From positions 43,570,677 through 43,634,676 of the forward strand of contig CM048839.1 of NCBI GenBank assembly GCA_026545765.1: a stretch of 64,000 nucleotides of DNA. The letters run 5' to 3'. Of this stretch, positions 48,828 to 60,851 are shown in pieces. Made by a program: the position numbers and the translations under genes. The notes under the pieces are model-generated. The model was given only the letters and a program-made list of their open reading frames with translations. It had not been told where the DNA came from and made no database searches. This DNA is from Plantago major (taxonomy: Eukaryota > Streptophyta > Magnoliopsida > Lamiales > Plantaginaceae). Position 1 is the first letter of the stretch. Each line of letters begins with the position of its first letter.

Positions 48828-51637
48828 ATGGCTGGCCTTTGGGATTCTCTCCTTAATTGGCTTCGAAGGTAATGCTTCTTTATTGTATCAAATTCGCTAC
48901 TTGCTTGTAAACCTATGTGTTCTTAATTCTTTGCAATTAGACCCAATAATTAGGCTCATGTGATGCGAGTACTACCTTTTAACTTGAATTTGTTGTTGGG
49001 TGCTTTATTTCTTTCATTTAGTATTGTTGGTTTCAAAGATTTGCCCGGAAATGTGATTTGGGGTTGATTCTACTGTATATGGGCAAGAAAGGATACAGCT
49101 TTCAACAGTATTGATTTTGATCCTGATTGTGTTGGACTTCAAATATATGAGCATAGGCGGCATAGCTTTTACCTTTTGTAGAATGAGCTTTAGATGTCTG
49201 TCAGTTCTGAGGTAGCTAAACTGGTATGTTTCGATTCCAAAGGTCCAATCTTTACTTGTCTGTTGATTAAATACGTCGGGGAATTGTTGTGGGTGCAATA
49301 TTTGAAACTGGTCTAACAAAGGGGCTTATTCTTTGCTTCGAAATGATGTTCTGTTAATTGATGAAGTCAAGTAAACTTTACGTGGTCTGGCCTTGTGGCT
49401 GAAGACAGCCTACTTTGTAAATCTTGATATTGTTTTGAAAAGGAAGGGATCATTCCTTTTCTGTCACTAGGGCCCTCTATCCTTTAAAGGAGAGTATGGT
49501 GAAAAATAAATTCTACATCTTGTTGTTAATTGGGGCGCTATAGACCCTTTTCTCAAAAAGCTCCCGAATAAAGTGCATTTAAGTAATCAGAATTTTAAAA
49601 TTCTCCTGACTTCATAAAGTATCACTGTACCTTGGTGCTGATTTAAAGATACTGGTTTTTGTCTGTCTGCAGTTGTAGCCGTTTTATAATTTCTTCGGTC
49701 GGTTAGAAAATGGACACGTATGGTGCTCTCATAAGTCATGACTAACATTATTAAATGTGCTGCAATATGGCGATGAACCACGTATTTGTTTCCACGTTGC
49801 TCAAAGATTTGTCAATTGAATACTACTTTCTTTTCATATCAATTAAGAATTCCATATTACCGCTTGATATGTAAAACTGTGTTTGGTAATCTACATGTAC
49901 AAATGCGTGGAAAAATATGTAGGGAAAGTTAGACGAAGCCAAAAATAGTTGTAATCTAACTATATCAGGGATCGATGTAAGGGTGAACAGGAAAAATATG
50001 AGGACTAACTTAGTATGATAGATATGTATTAACCGCAGGTATTTATTTCTGGTCTTAAAGGAAAGGGATGGGATCCGTTTACTTATAAAACTTGATTAGT
50101 AGTTGGTCTTATAGGAATGGGTTTCTACTTTCTACATATGAAACAGGTTGATTAGTGATATTTGGATATAGTTAATTGGTTTTGTTTTGGAAACAAATCA
50201 AACATCTTCATCTCTGAATGGGTGTTCTATGCCAGCTTATTCTTCAAACAAGAAATGGAACTCTCTCTCATAGGTCTTCAAAATGCTGGGAAGACATCAC
50301 TTGTGAATGCTGTTGCTGTGAGTTTCATGTTGAATGTTTGAAGTTTGAACACACCTCTCTCACACACAACTTATTTCCTATTCTTGCCTGATTTCTGTTC
50401 TAATATCTCTCATCTCGCAATACTTACGGGTATGGCTTTTCATCAGACAGGGGGATATAGCGAGGACATGATCCCGACTGTATGTCTCTTTTTTGTCTAA
50501 TACATGTAGCTACTGTTGACTTGATGTGGTGATAAAAATACTGATACAGAAATTATATTTCTGATTTTGGAGAGCAGGTGGGATTTAATATGCGCAAAGT
50601 TACGAAAGGAAATGTTACTATAAAACTTTGGGACTTGGGAGGGCAACGGAGATTCCGCACCATGTGGGAGCGTTATTGTCGTGGTGTCTCAGCTATACTG
50701 TAATTTCTTTGTCTTATTCTTCATTTCTGATATTGATCATCGTGTTTGGCGAAATTGCATTAGATAATTTAGTTTACAAAAATTTAAAGAGACTATTATG
50801 GCCCATTTCTATTTATGAGTCAGTACAGCACTTCTTGAGAAGTGCATGTATATTCCTTCTTAAGTCTATTGGGATATATCATATATTTATGCATTATTAT
50901 AGTGACCAATGATTTGAGAAGAGTAGCCTCGAATGCAGGCGCTGGACTGAAAATTAACAAGTACTGTTCGAGATTATTTCCTGCTTCAGTAGCTTGGTTG
51001 ACAATGTATTTCATAGCTCATACTAATATTATAAATTATAACCGATCATGACTTCACAATTATTTTCACTATCCAAGTCGCTCTCTTTAAATTCCTTCAT
51101 GTTTATATAACAAGAAACTGGTCTGCTCGTAGTTGTTACTTGTTAGAATGGCTATTTTATGATCCTGGATTTTCAGCAGTAACTCTTACTTCATGCAAGC
51201 ACTAAAATATGCACATTTAATATAATTTCTGATATAGCTGAGTTTGCTTATATGCACACCAGATATGTTGTTGATGCTGCTGACAGAGACAGCATACCTA
51301 TAGCTCGGAGCGAATTGCATGATCTTTTGATGAAACCTTCACTATCTGAGATTCCATTGCTTCTCCTCGGAAATAAAATTGACAAGTCTGAAGCGCTCTC
51401 GAAGCAAGCACTGGTTGATCAACTGTAAGGCTAATTGTACTGTTATGTAAGAATATATGTTTCTCCATTCAAAACTTGAAAGTCTCTTTTTTGATTAACC
51501 TACTTCCATTTATCATCAGAGACCTGCAGTCTATCACAGATAGAGAAGTATGCTGCTACATGATCTCCTGCAAGGAGTCGGTAAACATAGACACCGTTAT
51601 TGATTGGCTTATTAAACACTCAAAGACGGCGAAGTGA
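48828..51637 (+). CDS. ARL8: ADP-ribosylation factor-like GTPase ARL8
   Basis: Small GTPase of the ARF family. ARL8 proteins sit on endolysosomal or vacuolar membranes and act in vesicle traffic; plant ARL8 is also known as a host factor for tobamovirus replication. Exons: 48828-48868, 50236-50317, 50447-50479, 50578-50699, 51263-51424, 51520-51637, together 558 nt or 185 aa, the family length. The N-terminus [20 protein letters not shown] is the ARL8 amphipathic helix and lacks the ARF myristoylation Gly at position 2. G1 is GLQNAGKTS (residues 27-35). Switch I has [12 protein letters not shown]3 is WDLGGQ, G4 is NKID and G5 is SCKE. Intron 1 is 1.4 kb. It is convergent with the potassium-channel gene. 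It looks intact. Confidence 0.95.
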
Positions 51638-51850
51638 CCAAGAATTCAACATCTGTGTTTCACTATGGGATTAGTATGCGCAATAGAATGTGTTGTTGTC
51701 AGTGCATATTCGTGGGAAAAGCTCGAATTATCTTTGCTGCTGTTCCTTGCTACTAAAGGTTTTATATGTAGTGCTACTTGAGTAGATGTGAGGTTGACTC
51801 CACTCATTTTTCTGTGGATATATCACAAGTTCATGGTTATGTGACTGAAA

Positions 51851-51856
51851 AATAAA
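51851..51856 (+). terminator. Poly(A) signal of ARL8
   Basis: AATAAA 214 bp after the ARL8 stop codon, at a normal distance for a plant 3' UTR. It is a candidate by sequence only. Confidence 0.5.
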
Positions 51857-52016
51857 GATACTTCTTTCTGTTTAATATATAGACTTATTAAGGTGGTGTT
51901 GTTATTTCTTTTCCTTTCCTTAAGTTCTGTTTGTTTATTTTCCTCCACCTTTGGAGTCTGATACTTCAAAATATTGGGGTCTCTCCAGAAACAAACATGA
52001 TATCGGTAATTATTCT

Positions 52017-52022
52017 TTTATT
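52017..52022 (-). terminator. Poly(A) signal of the potassium-channel gene
   Basis: AATAAA on the minus strand, 264 bp past the channel stop codon at 52286. It faces the ARL8 signal, with only 160 bp between them. Confidence 0.45.
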
Positions 52023-52285
52023 TCCAATCCAAAATGTACATCACAAGTCACAACTCAGGACTCGGGAGTAATATGAAATCCTCTGATCTCAGTAACCCTT
52101 CTTCCATGAGACGGAAACGCAGCCTAGCTATGTCCACACCACAAGTATCACACCGTGCCTCTTGGAGCTAATGCTCGTGCAATAGGCGTTGCAACGACAG
52201 ATTCTGATCAGCCGTGCTTGAAGCGAAGCTGTGCTGAACTATGTTCACAGCAAAATCTACATGCTCCCGATGGAAAGTCTCGAAA

Positions 52286-55200
52286 TCAATCTGTTTCACT
52301 GATCAGGTACAATTTCTGGCCATCGGTGACCATATCGACTTCTAGTATTCTACCTCCATCTTCAGACAGTATACACGTGCCATCCGGTAACTGAAGTTGC
52401 TTCTGTGCTACGTCTATCAGCTCTTCGATGCTCCGAGGTACCCACATAACAATGCCATGCCTTCTTTTACCTTCCTTGGGATCCCATGGGTTAAAGGGAA
52501 ACACAGTGCATTTCTTTGGCTGTGATTTATCTGAATGCACAACAAAATTTACACATTCACTCAGTAAATCTGCACACGCTACCCATTTACAAGTCTATCT
52601 GCGCGCTAGAACACATGAAACATAGAATCATACCTTTAACTTCTTGAAAGGAGCCAGGAGATTGCAATGACTGGGCCGCCTTGGCATCTTCCAACATTCG
52701 TATCAGATTTTCGTTTCCACACATAATCCCCTCATCCACTGGCGTATTTCCCCATCTGAAAGAATACAGAACAATAATATTTCAGCTTGAGCGCACAACT
52801 AATCAAATCTGAAGCATGTTAGTGTGGAATTCAGCAGGATCTGCTGTGCGAAATCTAACATTCAAATGACATTTCAAGCACTGGGAGGCGTATTGTGCCC
52901 TACCTGTCCTTGGAGAAAACACTGGCCCCAGCGTCCAGAAGTAATTTTGCCATCAAGTATAACCCATGAGAGGCAGCGATGTGCAATGGGGTTCGATGAT
53001 CATAGTCCTTGGCGTTTGGATCTGTCCCATTGGATAACATCCTTCGTAGCAAATCTGAATCACCTCTTGCAACAGCCGTGCACAAGAAGCTACCGGCATC
53101 AGCAATCTTCAGCACAGCCCCTTCTTTGGAGAGCATTGTTGCAACTCTATCATGACCACTCTTTATGGCTTCAAACAAGGGCGTATTGCCAAAATTATCT
53201 GTTCGGAGATGCATAACCATAAGTTCCTCAGACATGTGTAGGGAGTTGCACATTATGAATGTGAGTAACCATAAGTGTACCTTCAGCATTGATGTCCATT
53301 CCTTCCTGTATGAGGTAGAAAGTAATATCCTCGAATCCTCGGGATGCAGCAACATGCTGTGGATGCAGACGAAAAAGTAAGAAACTAGAAATCAGAATAG
53401 GTGATACCTTCCCCAGACTAAGAACACTCAGTAACAATATTATCTCTAAGTATTGGTTTGAAGCCTTAATGCGCATACCAAAGCTGTCCGTCCATCATAA
53501 TCTGTCTTCTTGGGATCAGCTCCTGCTCGAATCAGATTTTTCAGCTGATATAGATCACCGTAATAAGCTGCACTGTTCACTCTTAAAGCAAGCTCAGCCT
53601 CTTGCTTTCCAATATGGAATGTAATATCAGATTCCAGCTGCTTCACCCGAAGATCACTCTCTTTCGCCTATCATCATATACCATGTGAGAAGCTGAATTC
53701 AAGCAGTAGTGGATTTCACAGGTAGAAACAGACCTACAAATTTAGCGAGTTACATAATAGCGAAGTATAGGTACCTCCAACAAATTGGTCAAGATTTTTC
53801 GGCCATCATGAAAATATATCTCTAGGATATTGGAGAAAGATTGTTTATCAATTCGCAGTAGTCTACAAAGTTCACAAACACGAACAGTATATGGCTGAGG
53901 AATGTTGCACAGAATGGAGATCTCGCCAAACAAACTGTTAGGCTTTAGCGTCGTAACAGTCTCTTCTTGTCCATCTGCTCCAATACCGATTTCCTCCTGC
54001 AGAAACCATGCCATTTAGCTTACACAGCAACATAAGCAAATGAAAATTATATGCAATAGAAATGCACTTAATAAATCCATGGCAAACAAAACCAGTGTTA
54101 AGGTAGACAGTAGGATCAATGTATGTTCCATACCAGAACACCGTAACAAACGAAATACAGCTGGTCCACAACATTTCCCTGTTCCATTATTACTTCTCCA
54201 GGGAGAAAAAATTCCTCATGTACTCTGGTCACCTGCATATAATAAAGAATTTAACTATTATGATGTACATTGTTGTATAGCATTCGATTCTTGAACGAAA
54301 AGAAACTTGTATTCTCTATCAGAAGGCTGAAAGATCAGACAGTAACTATCTGGTCATATCATCATCATAATATTCAGAAAGTCATTCTTCTAGTACTATT
54401 TATACATGTAAAACCAAACAATTGTTTATCAGACGAGTCTTAATAAGTAGGAGTAACTAAAAGAGTCAAAGAAAGGATGATTCTACACTAAGCCACATAT
54501 CATCAATAAAGTATTTGAAGGTAGCTTAATGTTTGCAAAACCAACTTACGATTTGGTTGATGAATTCTGCGGAACAATCTTTGAAAAGAGGAACATCCAC
54601 GACATATGAACTGTACAACGATTGTGATATCTACAAGAATTCAACATATGTTTTGTCAACAAATGAAGAAAAGTGACAACAGGGGTGGCATAAATAGGAA
54701 ACTTCAAGGTTTAGGCTCCTTGCATTTCCAGTTTTGAGACATGACATCGTGTAATGCTTACCTTGGCGCGTATGGAAATTGGTATATCTTGAAGGACAAT
54801 AGCGTCAGTATAGCTGCTTTCATATTGTAAACGCAAGTGGCCTTTTATTTGATTACGCAGATCCCTGCCCAATTTATTTCTGTTCATATACTTGATAACA
54901 TCCGTCATTTTATCTCTATATCTTTCTGTTTTTGAGCCTTTCACAATCAATGCTGTCATGTTACCGATCAAATATGCTCCCAGAACCATATCAAATGAGA
55001 CGTAGAACATAACAAATATCATTTCCCTCAGATTTACTGCATGTATATCTCCATAACCTGTACACAAATGCTTGAGTTAACACAATCCTTATGAATTCAT
55101 CAAAGGGAAAAATCTCATTAGTGAGAAAGCGGACTTACCAACAGTAGCCATAGTGACAATAGCAAAATACAATGAGGTTGTGTATCTGTTCCAGATATCA

Positions 55201-56521
55201 ATCTCTCGGAATTGTGAATAACTGTAGTCACCGAGTTTCAAACTCCCAATCCATGTATATGCCTCCTTCTCTTCTGGGAGGGTGGTCGCTAAATAGTAAA
55301 AGATGCAAGCAGCAGTATGTGTACAATAGAGTTCCACAGCAATAAGTTTAATAATTCGTGTAAACAGGTAATTGATTCTGATGTCCTTTTCCATCCTCTC
55401 TAAGAAAGTAGTCACTTTGCGGACTCTACTCAACCTGATCCACAACAGGTATCTCACTTCCTCTTTTCGCCCACCTGCCTAGAGGTCATATTATCAACAA
55501 AAACTGATGAGAATGTGCAGGAGTCATGATTACATGCGTGCAAAATCTTATAGACTTTGCCTAGCAGGACTAGTTGATAGGTGATAAGCTAACTAATATG
55601 TCATAACGAAGTTGGAAAAACTAATGAAAACATGCTAAATATGAAATGGCATACCAACCTTATAGATAATATCCCAAGGCATGCAACCTAGAAGGTCAGG
55701 TAGAAAATGAGACTTAAGGTACCTGTTGAGGAAGCGAAAACAATGATCCATTGTAAATTTGCAATAATATGATAGGATAAACGAACAACGGTTAATTAGT
55801 GAACAACAATCAATAGAGACGTAGTAGTATGTATGAAGAAAAGTGACCTGAGAGCGATAGGAGTACGCTTGTAGACCATCTTGTAGGAATGGCTGTCTCT
55901 GTAAGCGACGAAGAATTGGAGAACAATGTCCATGAGAAAAGCAATTTGACCAGCAATGTCTAAGATGAAGAGTCTTTCAGGCAGTCCCCTGAAGAAACCG
56001 AACTCCATGGGAGTGAAGAAGGATGAATATATAGCCCATATCAGAATGAACTTCTCCCATGCTTTGTACCACCTGCATATTCATGTTCTTCAGTTAAACT
56101 CTAACATACATTTCCTTATTTTATATTTAACTTACAGTTGTTTCTGTCTATCACTCCATCTTCTCTAGTAGTACGTTCTTATTTTTGTTATGAACAAAAT
56201 TTTCATATAGTAGACTCCATTTCGTATTCTATAATATTTATATTGTTAAATGGGATTGCCTCTGTTTGTTCTTCTTAAAAAAATAAATAAATTATATTAA
56301 TTGAGGTAATCATAGGTATTATGCATTTATTGCTTTGCATGGGGACCGGATAAGAGCTGATAAACTTCGCCATAAGCGCATTGTAGGGGAGAACACGTAC
56401 GAGTGTAGGCAGTCACACTGATAAATCAAACCAACCCATTATATAGGCGGTTTATCCTAATAACAACTCATAGTCAGGGCCAGCTAACCGCACAGACCCC
56501 GAAAATTTGAGGGCCCCAAAA

Positions 56522-56589
<68 letters not shown>

Positions 56590-59500
56590 TTATGCACTAA
56601 AATGCAATACACATGGAGTGGTCTGGTGGCGGATTGCTTGGACAAAATGCAATACTAAAACCCATTTTTTTTACTTCTTTTTTTTTTTTCCTTTGTTGTT
56701 TTGTTTTGAAATATGTCTGATTACTTTTACATTATTTATTTATTTCAGATTTTGTTAAATATTCTTTTGTTTTCATTTTTCTAATACAATATACCTTCTA
56801 CATTTTTGTTTTCATTTTTCTAATATAATATACTTTATACAAATGTGATTTCCTTCGTTATATAATTATTGTTTATTTCATTAATAATCTATTTAACTTC
56901 ACATTTTTAATTATAACTTTTTATTTCAATTGAGACAACGATAAAACGACTTTTATTACACTATTAATCGGGACCCTATTTTAAAAGGTTGCACAGGGCC
57001 TCTGAAATCTCTGAGACGGCCCTGCTCATAGTGGAGATCTATTTACCAAATCGTGACGAATCGGTAGTACATACTTAGGTGGATGGACGAGCGGATAGTA
57101 AAATTGATAATGCAAAGTATTAATGTTATAACAAATATAAATCTAAACTAAGATCGTACATTTCAAACCCATTAATGCACATCGAACTAATAATTCTTTG
57201 TACAAGTGTTTGTTCTTGAGTTGTTAGTTATTCCGTCCGTGATGGATTTGGTTGCAACCCCTCACTTTCGACTTGACATTTTATGTTAAGACATTATTAA
57301 CGACGTGGGTGGTCATTTTTTCTCTCCATCTTGGATCCTTTTCAATGCTTGTTGGATAATCTAGAGTGTAGTTTGTAATGTTTGGGTTGAGCATTCCTTA
57401 TACTTGCTATACCTTATTCGAGGTTTATGATTAATTTTCTTTTTACTGTTTAGAAAAAATATATAAAAATCAACATTATTGATATCCTTTAAAAATTCAT
57501 GATCATCATGTTTGAAAACATGAGTCTGTACCTTGGCCCTCACATGCATTTTCCTACTAATATTTTGGGTACTTAGGCTCTGTTCTCTTCGTCTAAACAA
57601 AACTAAACTGAATTGAATTGAATTGAACTGAATTAAATTATAGTAGTATAAAACATAACTAAGCAGAACTGAACTGAATGAGTTTGCAGACGAAGATAAC
57701 ATAGCAAAAGTGTCAATAGCTTTAGTTAGCACACCACTAATAAAAAATATATGTAAAATAAAGGATAGTAGGGGGACTTATGTTAGAATTAGATAACGTA
57801 TTAGATTTGCATGTTCTCTGTCTCAATCCACCTTGTGAGTGGTGCATATCTATTCTTAAAATTTGTTGTCGTTCGTTCAACTATGCTCCTTGTCTCCATT
57901 ATTTCTTATTTATCCTCTGACGAATTTTTTTTATTATAATTATTTTTTATTTTCTTGGAAACGTCAATTTAATATATGCTGAGACAACAATCTAATAGAA
58001 TCTTATACTATTTGATAAAATCAGAATCTTTTCTGCATTTTATCCTGCAAGAGTTTACATTTCTTTTTAGTAATATGCGCCTTTAAAATATACTCCTTAA
58101 AATTTTGTCGCATAAAAAAAAAAAGTATGGGAAAAAGTTTACACTAGGGTATTTTGACAATGTGAAATTTTAGTAAAAGTCATACTTTTATCAACATAAA
58201 TGAAAGAACGACTTCCTCGCCTAAGTAAAGTAATGGTTTTGACAAACCCACCGAATTGATATTAGTATAATATATGTTGTTTTTTATTTTGAAAAATAAT
58301 TTAAAAAAAAAATACTTTCAACTTTCTGTCCAGGAGTATTGAAGGAATATTATAAAAAATGTCCATCATTCAACCCCACACGTCGGTTAGGCTAGCCGTT
58401 ACATTCGCCAGCTATAATATGAGTCAACTCCGTAAGTTTTAAACGTTAATTATGAATTATAATAGTTTTAAGCCACGTACTCTGATCAAATCGCTACATT
58501 TACAAATCTATATCAATCACATAGTCATATTAATTCATCTCAATCCTTACAGCTATATTTATGCTGAAGCGCATAAGTTCTTAATAATGATTAAGACAGA
58601 TCAACACTCACAAATCAATTTACATTTTATTCTCTTAGGTTTTTTTAGACCGCTAATTAAGGGTTTGGCCTGTTCAGGAATAAGCTGGAAATTATTGAAT
58701 AGTGTAAACATCGATAAAATAAAATGATAATACCTCTGGTCTTTTAAAAACTTTCATTTTTTTTCGAACTTTGACCGTAAATTACTCACAAATTATATGC
58801 AAAAAGTATAAAACAAAGTTATATTAGTAAAATATACTTAATTTATTTTCATAATATAATTTTATTATATTTTTTTAATAAATAATTTAGTAATTCCAAA
58901 GTCGAAAAAATCTCATAAAAAACTTTGTTAAAGTCGGTGGTCCAAGCCAAAACTTTTTAATTTAGTTGAGTTTCCGATATCAATTTCTCTTACTAGAGGT
59001 TATATAACTTATGAGCTTCTCAATCGTTGAGGATTTCATTTATAATGAAAATATGGAAAAATAATTTTTTACGATATAACTAATGTTTAAAACTGCAATT
59101 CAAGTTTCCTACTCATCACGTAAAACCGAAGCCATCTATAATTCGTGCGTAATAAATATAGCATGTATGTAGTATATATAACAGTAATTAATACTATAAT
59201 GTACACACATGGGTCTTGTGCATAAACTATTAAATGGTAACTTCATTAATGAAAATTGAAAATTAATATTGTAGTTTCCGATATACTAATTAAGTTTATA
59301 AAACGTTAATGAAAATTAGTTGCTACATTTGATTCCCCCAGATTTGGATGAGTTGCGCAAGTTACCATAATATACCTAGTAACATAAGATATTAAATTTT
59401 AACTAATGTGTTTGATTTTTTTTGAAACGGCAAATAAGAGGTACATAGAGTTAGAATCGAGGTTTTGGTGATTTTCTCCGAATGATAATTACATGTAATC

Positions 59501-59938
59501 GAATTGCGTGTTCGTACATAGAATAGGTTATCTGAATGAATATGAACAAAGACAGAGCAATCCATGTCCATGAATTGATCAGTGACAACCGTGAAACACA
59601 AAATAAATGGTGCACATTGTTGAAGTATTAAAGTTAACATCAATCTACATCTATAGATAGAAAGAAAAAGAGAGAAAACATAGTAATACATACCTGTTAT
59701 CAGGATGAATATAGAAGCCATGTGAATATAAAACTTTGAAGCCATTAATAACGCTATGCCTGGAAAACCTCCATTTAAGGAGGCTCAACTCGTTCTCTAT
59801 CAGCCTGAACCTGCTCGCTTGAGACGATTCTAAACCCTCTCTCAAATCCTCTATCATGTAATCTTCTTCCCTTTTGCTGCTGCTTCCATTTCTATCCGAC
59901 CCTTCATCCGACGACGTCGCGAACTTGAACGACTTCAT
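52286..59938 (-). CDS. SKOR: Outward-rectifying Shaker potassium channel, SKOR/GORK type
   Basis: Voltage-gated K+ efflux channel of the plasma membrane; family members load K+ into xylem (SKOR) or release it from guard cells (GORK). Exons (minus): 59938-59694, 56072-55848, 55722-55659, 55478-55139, 55057-54762, 54630-54550, 54232-54134, 53996-53775, 53667-53479, 53356-53281, 53198-52904, 52755-52634, 52530-52286, together 2499 nt or 832 aa, close to Arabidopsis SKOR. The start chosen is MKSFKFATSSDE. S1-S4 lie in exons 1-4, with the Arg-rich WIRLSRVRKVTTFLERM. The selectivity filter TMATVGYGD (near residue 291) is split by intron 4. A cyclic-nucleotide-binding fold (about 400-520), ankyrin repeats (about 545-740: GRTALHVAASRG, GNTPLFEAIKSGH, HRTPLHIAASHG) and the KHA domain (FPFNPWDPKEGKRRHGIVMW) follow. 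SKOR versus GORK cannot be settled here. It looks intact. Confidence 0.94.
56475..57024. mobile_element. Non-autonomous hAT element, 550 bp, in SKOR intron 1
   Basis: Ends CAGGGCC and GGCCCTG form short inverted repeats, flanked by a perfect 8-bp target duplication CTCATAGT (56467-56474 and 57025-57032), the hAT hallmark. The interior is AT-rich, has an (AT)n tract at 56527-56583, and codes for nothing. Confidence 0.93.
56527..56583. repeat. (AT)n microsatellite
   Basis: About 57 bp of AT dinucleotides inside the hAT element in SKOR intron 1. Confidence 0.95.
57576..57705. mobile_element. Decayed Tourist MITE in SKOR intron 1
   Basis: Begins TTA-GGCTCTGTTCTCTTCGTC and ends GACGAAGATAACATAGC, with an interior of GAATT/GAACT pentanucleotides. 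It is the same family as the intact copy at 39667-39814. The right TTA flank is lost. The remaining intron DNA (57706-59693) shows no gene. Confidence 0.7.
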
Positions 59939-60560
59939 TTCCAATAGGCTAATCTATTCTGAGATGATTGATTTTGGTCGGAAAAATGAATCCACCTTAA
60001 TTGTCATATATTCAAACGTAACGTATGACAATGGTTTTTGGGTTGGGAAGGTGGAAATCTTTGACGAAAGGATTTAGGACCAAAATGATTGTTCGTCTAA
60101 CAAAAGTACCGGTTTTATACGCAAATGGCGATTAGAAATTTAGAGAAATTAACACAAAATGAAAATGAAAATGCTCACGTGTTCACCAGCTAATTTACTC
60201 AATTTTTCACGGGAAATTTTTCAAAAGGTAGTATCAAATTGTATGGAATGGAACTATATATTGATGGCTGCTATTTATTTATATGTGAGAGTGAGAGGAC
60301 TATAACCAACAGAAATTGGATTTAAGCCCACATATTAATTAGTGAGCCACAGACTTGAATTCATTTAATTTTATTTTACAACTTGTAAATATGGTGGACT
60401 GGTGTGTATGTGTGTTTGGGCAGGTACTGTGGACTGATAATGATAATTGGTGTGCTCTTTATAGACCCATCCATCAAATGAAATCAATTGGATCTATATT
60501 CGAAGTGGTTACCTTTTTTTAAAAATATAGTATAATAATTCATAAAGTTTTATTAAATTT
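59939..60560 (-). promoter_or_regulatory. SKOR upstream region
   Basis: AT-rich DNA directly upstream of the channel start codon, without any other gene. It must hold the promoter, but I cannot place a TATA box or start site with confidence. Confidence 0.35.
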
Positions 60561-60720
60561 ATAATTTAATTTAAATATCATCCATTGATCTTACTAATTC
60601 AATTTAAATCTGGTACGTACATGTGTCATTGTTTAAGTAGAAGGTGCATAGTTCGAATCTTATTGGCGTAAGTTTCTCCCTTTTATTTATTATTTTTAAA
60701 TGTTTTCGAAAATCACAGAT
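60560..60720 (+). repeat. Dispersed non-coding repeat, copy 4
   Basis: Shares AATTTAAATATCATCCATTG, ATCTTACTAATTCAATTTAA and ATCTGGTACGTACATGTGTC with the copies near 8875 and 12275. It continues into AGGTGCATAGTTCGAATCTT, with a box-B-like GTTCGAATC. The rest up to 60850 holds nothing I recognise. Confidence 0.55.
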
Positions 60721-60851
60721 TTATTGGTTTATATAAAAACCCTTAACACATACGTAAATGCTAGTTTTATATAGTATGCTTAAATTTATGGTCCCATTTC
60801 CTATACAGATGTTCCCTCGGTTTACAACTGCTACGTCACGTAGTCACCCAC

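Noticed and set aside
50628-50912. 94-codon frame overlapping ARL8
   Set aside because: It is ARL8 exon 4 in another frame plus intron read-through.
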